5,536 nt of DNA from CAYRFU01 sp964423525 (GTDB lineage Bacteria > Vulcanimicrobiota > Xenobia > Xenobiales > JADMJV01), in assembly GCA_964423525.1 (NCBI GenBank), contig CAYRFU010000412.1, forward strand, positions 1-5,536. Direction: 5' to 3'. The position numbers and the translations under genes were made by a program. Under the pieces are notes generated by a model, which worked only from the letters and a program-made list of their open reading frames with translations, was not told the DNA's origin and made no database searches. Below are positions 1 to 4,942 of the stretch, one piece after another; position 1 is the stretch's first letter, and the number at the start of each line of letters is the position of its first letter.

Positions 1-643
1 TTCCGTAAAGCGATTGGTGGGGGCCCCGAGGCGCGGCTAGCGAACGCTCGGCCCAACGATGAGTGCGGTCCAGGGATTGCTCGGTGTATTCGCGGCTGGC
101 CAAAGGCGAGGTGCATTCATCGAAGGCCAAGATCAGGTCCGCTCCCAGCTGCCTTTGGATTTCGATCGAGACCTCGGGGGTGAAGCGGTGGATGGAGCCG
201 TCGATGTAGGAACGAAAAGTCACTCCGTCTTGGTCGATTTCGACGAGTTTGTCGCGGGGGGCGACGGGTGAGGGCGAGGCTTCACCGGGAAAGACTCCGC
301 CGATCTTGCTGACTCCGTGTTCGCGAGCCGCTCCCAGCGAGAAGGCCTGAAACCCACCTGAATCGGTCAAGATAGGACGGTGCCATCCCATGAAATGATG
401 CAGTCCCCCCAGTTCTTGCACCAACTCCGAACCGGGGCGCAGATACAGGTGGTAGGTATTGGCCAGCACCCCTTGGACGCCTAGTTCTGTCAGGTCTCGC
501 GGGCTCAGGGCCTTGACCGTGGCCTGGGTGCCCACGGGCAGGAATTCGGGGGTCTCGATCGACCCGTGGTCTGTGTCAATTCGGCCCCGCCGGGCCGCCG
601 TCGGGGCCAGTCTGCTCTTGATATGGAAACGAAGTCTGGCCAT
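1..643 (-). CDS. tgt: Queuine tRNA-ribosyltransferase (tRNA-guanine transglycosylase), C-terminus outside window
   Basis: This enzyme swaps guanine 34 in the anticodon of GUN-type tRNAs (Asp, Asn, His, Tyr) for the queuosine precursor preQ1, in the cytoplasm. The visible 214 residues cover the first half of the usual 370-400 residue TIM barrel. Seen directly are RRGRI near residue 20, FLPVGTQATVK (34-44), NTYHLYLRPG (62-71), LTDSGGFQ (92-99) and ADLILAFDEC (168-177). By family knowledge, Asp94 is the active-site Asp of the DSGGFQ motif and Asp175 is the base-binding Asp. The nucleophilic Asp and the zinc-binding Cys/His cluster lie in the missing half. About 29 extra residues sit between SLG (102-104) and DGVTF (139-143) compared with E. 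coli Tgt. The ATG at 643-641 fits the family N-terminus, but TGAGG lies only 3 nt upstream. The gene is divergent from the PLP enzyme gene. Confidence 0.95.
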   Translation of the reverse strand, partial: MARLRFHIKSRLAPTAARRGRIDTDHGSIETPEFLPVGTQATVKALSPRDLTELGVQGVLANTYHLYLRPGSELVQELGGLHHFMGWHRPILTDSGGFQAFSLGAAREHGVSKIGGVFPGEASPSPVAPRDKLVEIDQDGVTFRSYIDGSIHRFTPEVSIEIQRQLGADLILAFDECTSPLASREYTEQSLDRTHRWAERSLAAPRGPHQSLYG

Positions 644-716
644 GAACCTCAGATTTCCTGGGGCTCTGGCCCTGTCCTGCGACAGGAGGAGGTCGAGCCG
701 ACCCGAACCGGCGCCG
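644..716. promoter_or_regulatory. Divergent intergenic region between tgt and the PLP enzyme gene, with hairpin and displaced Shine-Dalgarno
   Basis: This 73-bp gap must carry or border the start signals of both divergent genes. It holds a perfect 6-bp stem (CCTGTC at 671-676, GACAGG at 681-686, loop CTGC). The right arm of the stem overlaps a strong Shine-Dalgarno run, AGGAGGAGG, at 684-692. That run sits 24 nt before the ATG at 717, too far for normal use. Between them is a second small inverted repeat (GGTCG at 691-695, CGACC at 699-703) and the palindrome CGGCGCCG (709-716). I see no convincing -35/-10 pair in either direction. A weak rightward candidate is TTGATA (618-623) with CATGAA (641-646), which I do not call. 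Confidence 0.4.
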
Positions 717-1973
717 ATGAGTTACGCCGAACTAGGAATCTCTTCGGGTTTCGAGCAGTTGGCGAGGCAGGCCGACCAGGCTACTAGCCAGGTTCGGGCG
801 GCTGTCCGAGAAACTGTTTTTACCAACCAGTGGAAGGTGCTCAGAGCTTTCCAGGCGGAGGGCTTGGGAGAAGGGCACTTCGCTCCCACCACGGGCTACG
901 GCTACGGTGACCTCGGGCGAGAGCTACTGGACCGGGTGGTTGCCAGAATTTTTCGAGCCGAAAGTGGGTTGCTTCGCCATCAGTTTGTCAGTGGCACCCA
1001 CGCGATCTCGGCTGGCCTTTTCGGCAGTCTCGAACTGGGTCAGAACTTGGTCAGCTTGACGGGACCGCCCTACGATACCCTAATGCCGGTGATCGGTCCG
1101 GGCAGGGGGTCGCTTGAGAGTTGGGGGGTAGGCTACCGGGAACTGGCCTTGTGCGACGGTCAGATCGATCTTGATGGAATCGACCGCTTAGTCGATGCAA
1201 ACACCGGGGCCGTCTTTCTCCAGCGCTCGCGGGGGTACACCTGGCGGAAGTCGTTTGCCCTTGAAGAACTTGGGAGCGCGATGGAGAGAGTGCGACAGGT
1301 GAATCCCGTTGTCACCATTCTGGTTGACAACTGTTATGGCGAACTGGTCGAAGCCCGTGAACCGATCGAGTTGGGGGCTGACTTGGTGGCCGGTTCCCTG
1401 ATTAAAAATCTGGGCGGAGGGCTCTTGACCACGGGAGGCTACCTGGCTGGTCAGGCCAGCGCGGTGGAAGGAGCTGCCCTAGTCTTGACTGCCCCCGGAA
1501 TCGGTGGAGAACAGGGTCCTTCTCTGGGACACAATCGCTCTCTAGCTCAAGGTCTTTTTATGGCTCCCCAGACCGTTGGTCAGGCCTTGGAAGGAGCTAT
1601 TTGGGCGGCTTGGATGATGGAGAAGGTGGGATTGGAGACCTCCCCGGTTTGGGATGAGCCAAGAACGGACCTGATCCAAGCTGTTCGACTGGGTTCACCT
1701 GAAGCTCAGCTGGCTTTCTGTCGAGGAGTTCAAAAGGCAGGTCCCGTCGACCACTCGGCTCAACCCACGCCGGTGGTGAATCCCGGCTATCGGGACCCGA
1801 TTCTCATGGCCGGTGGGACCTTCGTGGCGGGGTCGTCTATCGAGGTCTCCGCCGATGGGCCTGTTCGACCTCCTTACGCCTGTTATCTCCAGGGGGGGCT
1901 GAGTTTGAGCCACGTCCAGATGGCGACCCTTCTGGCCTTGACAGAATTAGACCAGGGTGGTTTCCTTCCCTGA
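717..1973 (+). CDS. PLP-dependent methionine gamma-lyase / 'aluminium resistance' family protein (YnbB-like)
   Basis: A 418-residue fold-type I PLP enzyme of the Met_gamma_lyase family (COG4100, B. subtilis YnbB). The family is annotated as a cystathionine or methionine lyase linked to aluminium resistance, but its real substrate is poorly established. Seen directly are TTGYGYGDLGRE (58-69), VSGTHAISAGLFG (91-103), TGPPYDTL (115-122), a QRSRGYTWR segment (about 169-177), LVDNCYGELVE (202-212) and AGSLIKNLGGG (225-235). Lys230 is the expected Schiff-base lysine, and Asp204 is the likely partner of the PLP ring nitrogen. The usual KNPGGG has Leu in place of Pro here. The frame stays open upstream to a possible start at 459, but that stretch is antisense to tgt, and family alignment places the N-terminus at 717. 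The strong SD 24 nt upstream is unusually distant. It probably shares transcription with murI downstream. Family assignment is firm; the reaction is inferred. Confidence 0.93.
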   Translation: MSYAELGISSGFEQLARQADQATSQVRAAVRETVFTNQWKVLRAFQAEGLGEGHFAPTTGYGYGDLGRELLDRVVARIFRAESGLLRHQFVSGTHAISAGLFGSLELGQNLVSLTGPPYDTLMPVIGPGRGSLESWGVGYRELALCDGQIDLDGIDRLVDANTGAVFLQRSRGYTWRKSFALEELGSAMERVRQVNPVVTILVDNCYGELVEAREPIELGADLVAGSLIKNLGGGLLTTGGYLAGQASAVEGAALVLTAPGIGGEQGPSLGHNRSLAQGLFMAPQTVGQALEGAIWAAWMMEKVGLETSPVWDEPRTDLIQAVRLGSPEAQLAFCRGVQKAGPVDHSAQPTPVVNPGYRDPILMAGGTFVAGSSIEVSADGPVRPPYACYLQGGLSLSHVQMATLLALTELDQGGFLP

Positions 1974-1987
1974 GGAGGTCGGCCCCG

Positions 1988-2065
1988 GTGTGCGAAGAAA
2001 AACCAAGCGACTGCTCGTTAGGCGGAGCGGTCTGGCTCGATGGAGGTTTTAGCCCATGGTGGTAG
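1988..2065 (+). CDS. Possible 25-codon leader ORF overlapping the murI start
   Basis: A GTG codon at 1988 follows a strong Shine-Dalgarno, AGGAGG (1973-1978), with a 9-nt spacer. The SD shares one base with the TGA stop of the upstream PLP enzyme gene. The frame runs 25 codons to TAG at 2063-2065 and overlaps the first 10 bases of murI. The peptide starts MCEEKPSDCS and ends GGFSPWW, with two cysteines and three tryptophans. A second frame from GTG at 1990, with an 11-nt spacer, gives a 20-residue basic peptide (MRRKTKRLLVRRSG...) that ends at 2052, three bases before the murI ATG. Either could couple murI translation to an upstream ribosome. No homology is recognised, and a strong SD in a short gap could also be chance. 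Confidence 0.25.
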   Translation: MCEEKPSDCSLGGAVWLDGGFSPWW

Positions 2066-2868
2066 GTGTTTTTGATTCTGGGGTCGGCGGCCTGACCGTC
2101 GCTGAGCGCCTTTTTACAGAACTCCCAAGGCTATCTGTCCACTACTTTGGAGATACGGCACACGTGCCTTACGGGGGGCGCACTGCCCACGACGTCTCGT
2201 TTCTCGTCTGTCGAATCGCGGGTTACCTCTACTCCTGCGGCGCCCAAGCTCTAGTGCTTGCCTGTAATACTTCGTCGGCCATCGCCATCGACTCTATTCG
2301 TCGCCAATGCTCCATTCCGGTGGTGGGCATTATCGATTCGGCTTGTCGGGCAGCTGTGGAGTCGACTCCGAGCGGTCGGATTGGGGTTCTCTGTAACGCC
2401 CTCACAGCCAAAAGTCGAGCCTATCCTCAAGCCGCTCTTTCCCTAGCCCGTCGAATGGGGAAAAGAAGCCCTGAAATGGTGGTGGTTGGCTGTCCTCGGT
2501 TGGTGCCTCTGATCGAGGCGGGACAGATTCAAGGGCCCGAAGCTGTCAACGCTTTGACCGAGTATCTTGAACCTCTCAAACGAGCTGAAATCGACACTTT
2601 GGTGTTGGGATGCACCCATTATCCCTTCCTGGCCCCTTTGATTCAAGAGATGATGGGCCCCTCTGTGCACTTGATCGACCCCGCCTGTTTCGTTGGTCGA
2701 GAACTGGTCCAGTTGGGGCTGGCCGGAGGGGCGCAATCGGGTGAGCACCGATTCGAAGTGAGTGGCTGCGCGTACGAGTTTGAGCGCACTGGCTCGCGAC
2801 TGCTCGGTCGTCGTCTCTACGGAACCCGCTCGGTCAACTTGGACCTCCCGGCAGTGGCGGCCTCTTAG
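2056..2868 (+). CDS. murI: Glutamate racemase
   Basis: It interconverts L- and D-glutamate without cofactor and supplies D-Glu for the peptidoglycan stem peptide. The 270-residue length is typical. Two Asp/Glu racemase half-domains are visible: FDSGVGGLTV (6-15), YFGDTAHVPYG (30-40), LACNTSSA (68-75) and GCTHYPFL (185-192). Cys70 and Cys186 are the paired catalytic thiols, Asp7-Ser8 starts the substrate pocket, and GCPRLVPLIE (145-154) matches the conserved GCP..VPL.E stretch. The ATG at 2056 has GGAGG at 2042-2046, 9 nt upstream, so this start is well supported. It lies 82 bp after the PLP enzyme gene on the same strand and probably shares its transcript. It converges on the small hypothetical gene, with 4 bp between stop codons. 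No key residue is missing. Confidence 0.97.
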   Translation: MVVGVFDSGVGGLTVAERLFTELPRLSVHYFGDTAHVPYGGRTAHDVSFLVCRIAGYLYSCGAQALVLACNTSSAIAIDSIRRQCSIPVVGIIDSACRAAVESTPSGRIGVLCNALTAKSRAYPQAALSLARRMGKRSPEMVVVGCPRLVPLIEAGQIQGPEAVNALTEYLEPLKRAEIDTLVLGCTHYPFLAPLIQEMMGPSVHLIDPACFVGRELVQLGLAGGAQSGEHRFEVSGCAYEFERTGSRLLGRRLYGTRSVNLDLPAVAAS

Positions 2869-2872
2869 CCTT

Positions 2873-3202
2873 TTAGCCGGAGACCGCTTTGCTTCTCCGT
2901 CCCCTGCGGGGCGCGTGCTCCCCACTGCGTAGCCATTTCATGGCGCTGCATTGGGCTTGGTAGGAGGTGGCTCCCTCGAAAACTCGAGGTTTGTCCTCAG
3001 TGACCTCGAGGGGTCGACCCTCTTTTTCAATCCAGGCGATCCAATTGCCGTCGGGAGCCTGACTCGAATGGAGGACAATACCTGCGGCGACTTGCAAGCC
3101 TCTTTTGCGAAGTGATGATGGCAACGAAGCCTTTCTCCTTTCCTTGGGGGAAACAGAAATTGTGTCTCTACCCCCCAATACCCCAAGGCGACCTGTGCTC
3201 AT
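2873..3202 (-). CDS. Small hypothetical protein downstream of nadK
   Basis: I do not recognise a family. The 109-residue product is soluble-looking and has no signal peptide or membrane segment. Its most protein-like part is residues 36-93: a possible two-strand segment VAAGIVLHSS and NWIAWIEKEGRPLEV, then FEGATSYQAQCSAMKWL, which looks helical. Both ends are basic (KERRK at 20-24, RRGRRSK at 99-105). The ATG start at 3202 has GAGG 8 nt upstream. A rival start is TTG at 3124 (residue 27, giving 83 residues) with AGGAG 10 nt upstream. That start fits better if the promoter-like pair at 3205-3233 is used, because transcription would then begin after the ATG. It follows nadK by 48 bp and probably shares its transcript. 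Competing frames over the same DNA look less protein-like. Confidence 0.6.
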   Translation of the reverse strand: MSTGRLGVLGGRDTISVSPKERRKASLPSSLRKRGLQVAAGIVLHSSQAPDGNWIAWIEKEGRPLEVTEDKPRVFEGATSYQAQCSAMKWLRSGEHAPRRGRRSKAVSG

Positions 3203-3204
3203 CC

Positions 3205-3233
3205 AGTATACCTCGCTGACTGTCTCGGATCAA
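3205..3233 (-). promoter_or_regulatory. Candidate sigma-70-type promoter in the nadK/hypothetical gap
   Basis: Read on the minus strand, TTGATC (3233-3228) and TATACT (3210-3205) are separated by exactly 17 nt, close to the TTGACA/TATAAT consensus at ideal spacing. Transcription would begin near 3198-3197, just inside the ATG at 3202 of the small hypothetical gene. Use of this promoter would therefore favour the downstream TTG start at 3124. The GAGG Shine-Dalgarno for the ATG lies inside the promoter spacer. A T-rich run with no hairpin follows the nadK stop just upstream. This rests on motif match only. Confidence 0.4.
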
Positions 3234-3250
3234 TCGAAAAGGAGAAAAAG

Positions 3251-4075
3251 TCAAGCTCTTTCAGCCGATTTTTTAGTGAGCTTGGCTAGCGGGCTGACCA
3301 GGCCGGGGTCGGCCAACAGCACCGAGTTTGAGGACTTCTCGATTTTGATGACCGTTCCGTCGTGGATTTGATAGTCTTTTTGGCCATCGGCGATCACGTA
3401 GGGACGGGTGACCTTGGTGCGATTGGTGATCTCTACGGTCGCTTCCAGGGGAAGGACTGTTGGTGCCAGCAAAGCCGAGGAGATATCGTTGGAGGTTACT
3501 AGTACCATCGCTTCCAGCATGACCACCGGTCCACCAGCCGACATAGCGTAGGCCGTTGAGCCGGTTCGAGAGGCCACGATGACCCCGTCGCCGCGAATGG
3601 TCCCGATCGGCTCTCCGCTGATAGAAAGGTCGAGTGTGAGAGTGCGGTTACTGCCTCCTACCAGGACTTCATTGAAGGCCTCGGCTTGCCAGACGACCTC
3701 GCGTCGGTTGAGGACCGTGGCTCTCAGCATAGCTCGTTCCTCGAGTTGATATCGACCCTGTAAAAGACATTCCACCGTTTCGTCCAGCTGCTCTTCGGTG
3801 GCAGCGCAGAGATAGCCAACTCGCCCGAAATTGACTCCCAGGACCGGAATGCGTCGATCGGCCATCAGCCGTGAGGCATGCAGCAAAGTTCCGTCGCCCC
3901 CTAGCGAGAGGAAGATGTCGACATCGTTACCGTCGAGCACTTGGCCCAGGTCAAACACTTCCACCCCGGCCTGGGACAGGAGGGTGCGAGCCCGTTGGCA
4001 GGCCGCTTCCGCTTCGAGATGTTGGTCGCGAAAGGTGACCCCCACGCTTGATACCTTCCGCTCGGACTCTGACAT
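3251..4075 (-). CDS. nadK: NAD kinase (ATP- or polyphosphate-dependent)
   Basis: It phosphorylates NAD to NADP in the cytoplasm and is the only known route to NADP. The 274 residues are of normal length. Seen directly are IFLSLGGDGTLLHASR (54-69) with the catalytic GGDG (59-62), VNFGRVGYL (81-89), FNEVLVG (134-140) with the NE pair that binds NAD, and RGDGVIVASRTGSTAYAMSAGG (161-182) covering the GDG and TGSTAY motifs. The later segment differs from most homologues: where the family usually has a TPI.PHSL..RP-like stretch, this protein reads VTSNDISSALLAPTVLP (193-209). Changing frame there meets stops, so it is unlikely to be a simple frameshift. The ATG at 4075 has no good Shine-Dalgarno nearby, but the N-terminus fits the family. 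It is divergent from nrtR, suggesting regulation by NrtR from the shared gap. Confidence 0.93.
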   Translation of the reverse strand: MSESERKVSSVGVTFRDQHLEAEAACQRARTLLSQAGVEVFDLGQVLDGNDVDIFLSLGGDGTLLHASRLMADRRIPVLGVNFGRVGYLCAATEEQLDETVECLLQGRYQLEERAMLRATVLNRREVVWQAEAFNEVLVGGSNRTLTLDLSISGEPIGTIRGDGVIVASRTGSTAYAMSAGGPVVMLEAMVLVTSNDISSALLAPTVLPLEATVEITNRTKVTRPYVIADGQKDYQIHDGTVIKIEKSSNSVLLADPGLVSPLAKLTKKSAERA

Positions 4076-4107
4076 AGCGCCAGGTTTGGTCGGAAGAGCC
4101 GAAAGTC

Positions 4108-4156
4108 CTCCGCCAAAGCGGAAGGTGCCCTTGCCTTAAGGGCAGGGGAGTTCCCC
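4108..4156. promoter_or_regulatory. Cluster of inverted repeats between nadK and nrtR, candidate NrtR operator
   Basis: Three adjacent inverted repeats fill the divergent gap. The first is TCCGC-CAAA-GCGGA near 4109-4122. The second is TGCCCTT-GCCTT-AAGGGCA at 4126-4144, a perfect 7-bp repeat that also contains the palindrome CCTTAAGG (4134-4141). The third is GGGG-AGTT-CCCC at 4145-4156. The middle 19-bp repeat is the best candidate operator, since NrtR proteins bind palindromic sites near their own and their target genes. No T-run follows, so they are not rho-independent terminators. The operator role is inferred from position and symmetry; the bases were not matched to a known NrtR motif. 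Confidence 0.4.
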
Positions 4157-4180
4157 CAGGGTGGGAAAGATGGCCGTTCT

Positions 4181-4186
4181 AGGAGG
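4181..4186 (+). promoter_or_regulatory. Shine-Dalgarno AGGAGG that selects a TTG start for nrtR
   Basis: AGGAGG is followed after 7 nt by an in-frame TTG at 4194. The upstream in-frame candidates, GTG at 4161 and ATG at 4170, have no comparable ribosome binding site, and the GTG directly follows the inverted-repeat cluster. The TTG is therefore the preferred start. Confidence 0.6.
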
Positions 4187-4193
4187 TTGGCCC

Positions 4194-4931
4194 TTGCAGT
4201 TCCCGTTTTCAGTCCGTTCTCTTGAGCAGATTCACACAGAGGTCGAAGCCGAGAAGCGACACCCCGAAGCCAAGCAATACGATCTAGGAAAATATTTTCG
4301 CCCCTCGGTCACCGTCGACGTCGTGATTTTCACGCTCCAGGAGAGGGAGTTGCGGGTTCTTCTCATCCAGCGAGGACAGTGGCCTTTCAAAGACCGCTGG
4401 GCGCTGCCCGGTGGCTTCGTGCAAGAAGACGAAGGGCTTGAGAAGGCAGCCGCCCGTGAGCTCTACGAAGAAACCGGTGTGCGCGACGTCTTTCTTGAGC
4501 AACTCCATACCTTTGGCTCTCTGAATCGAGACCCTAGAACTCGGGTGATCACGGTTTCCTACTATGCGCTGGTAGCCAGCGAGCAGATGGCTCCCCGAGC
4601 CCAAAGCGATGCCCGTGAGGCCCGCTGGTGGAGTGTTTATGAGTTGCCAGAGTTGGCTTTTGACCACGACCACATTCTCGGTCGAGCCCTGGTCCGGCTC
4701 CGCTCCAAAGTGATGAATTCCCGAGTGGCCTTTCAATTGATGCCCGAGAAATTCACTCTCACCCAGTTGCAGCGGGCTTACGAGGTCGTCCTCGACCAGA
4801 ATCTAGACAAGCGGAACTTTCGCAAGAAAATTCTGGCTTCCGACGTGGTGGTCGAGACCGACGAGATGCACAAGCAAGGCCGCCAGCGTCCTGCCCGGCT
4901 TTTCCGCTTCAATCAAAATCTTGAATTGTGA
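4194..4931 (+). CDS. nrtR: NrtR-family transcriptional regulator (Nudix domain plus C-terminal winged helix)
   Basis: NrtR proteins control NAD metabolism genes. The Nudix domain senses ADP-ribose or related nucleotides, and the C-terminal winged helix binds DNA. From the TTG start the product is 245 residues. The Nudix domain covers about 37-174, with FRPSVTVDVVIF near its start, LLIQRGQWPFKDRWALPGG, and a complete Nudix box at 74-96 that matches G-x5-E-x7-RE-U-x-EE-x-G-U (ending RELYEETGV). Catalysis may therefore be retained. The winged-helix part (about 179-239) carries FQLMPEKFTLTQLQRAYE, LDKRNFRKKIL and RPARLFRF, typical of this regulator group. If the ATG at 4170 were used, the protein would be 253 residues. 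It is divergent from nadK, which supports NAD/NADP control, and converges on the glycine-zipper gene with 2 bp between stops. Confidence 0.88.
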   Translation: MQFPFSVRSLEQIHTEVEAEKRHPEAKQYDLGKYFRPSVTVDVVIFTLQERELRVLLIQRGQWPFKDRWALPGGFVQEDEGLEKAAARELYEETGVRDVFLEQLHTFGSLNRDPRTRVITVSYYALVASEQMAPRAQSDAREARWWSVYELPELAFDHDHILGRALVRLRSKVMNSRVAFQLMPEKFTLTQLQRAYEVVLDQNLDKRNFRKKILASDVVVETDEMHKQGRQRPARLFRFNQNLEL

Positions 4932-4942
4932 GCTTAGCTCAC
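4928..4942. repeat. 15-bp palindrome spanning two convergent stop codons
   Basis: GTGAGCTTAGCTCAC is a perfect 7-bp inverted repeat around a single central T. It contains the TGA of nrtR (4929-4931) and, on the other strand, the TAA of the glycine-zipper gene (4936-4934). As RNA it could form a 5-bp stem with a 5-nt loop on either strand. No T-tract follows, so it is at best a weak bidirectional transcript-end signal, or a by-product of similar gene ends. Confidence 0.35.

Noticed and set aside
59..271. 70-codon plus-strand frame over tgt
   Set aside because: It is a shadow of the tgt coding strand with no domain or start signal.
618..646. TTGATA-17-CATGAA as a rightward promoter for the PLP enzyme gene
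   Set aside because: The -35 is good but the -10 matches only three of six consensus bases and sits on the tgt start codon. Too weak to call.
459..716. 86-residue N-terminal extension of the PLP enzyme reading frame
   Set aside because: It is antisense to the well-supported tgt coding region and has a low-complexity Arg/Ser composition. The family N-terminus fits the ATG at 717.
2878..2899. Hairpin CGGAGA...TCTCCG after murI, as a terminator
   Set aside because: The loop is 10 nt and no T-run follows on either strand. It lies within the coding region of the small hypothetical gene.
2443..2925. 160-codon minus-strand frame over murI
   Set aside because: It is antisense to murI, whose motifs are complete. 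The translation is rich in Arg, Gln and His and has no recognisable domain.
3105..3371. 88-codon plus-strand frame across the nadK end and the small hypothetical gene
   Set aside because: It overlaps the nadK C-terminus in antisense, has no good ribosome binding site, and is less protein-like than the minus-strand frame.
4284..4736. 150-codon minus-strand frame over nrtR
   Set aside because: It is antisense to the clear Nudix and winged-helix coding sequence and has no family motifs of its own.
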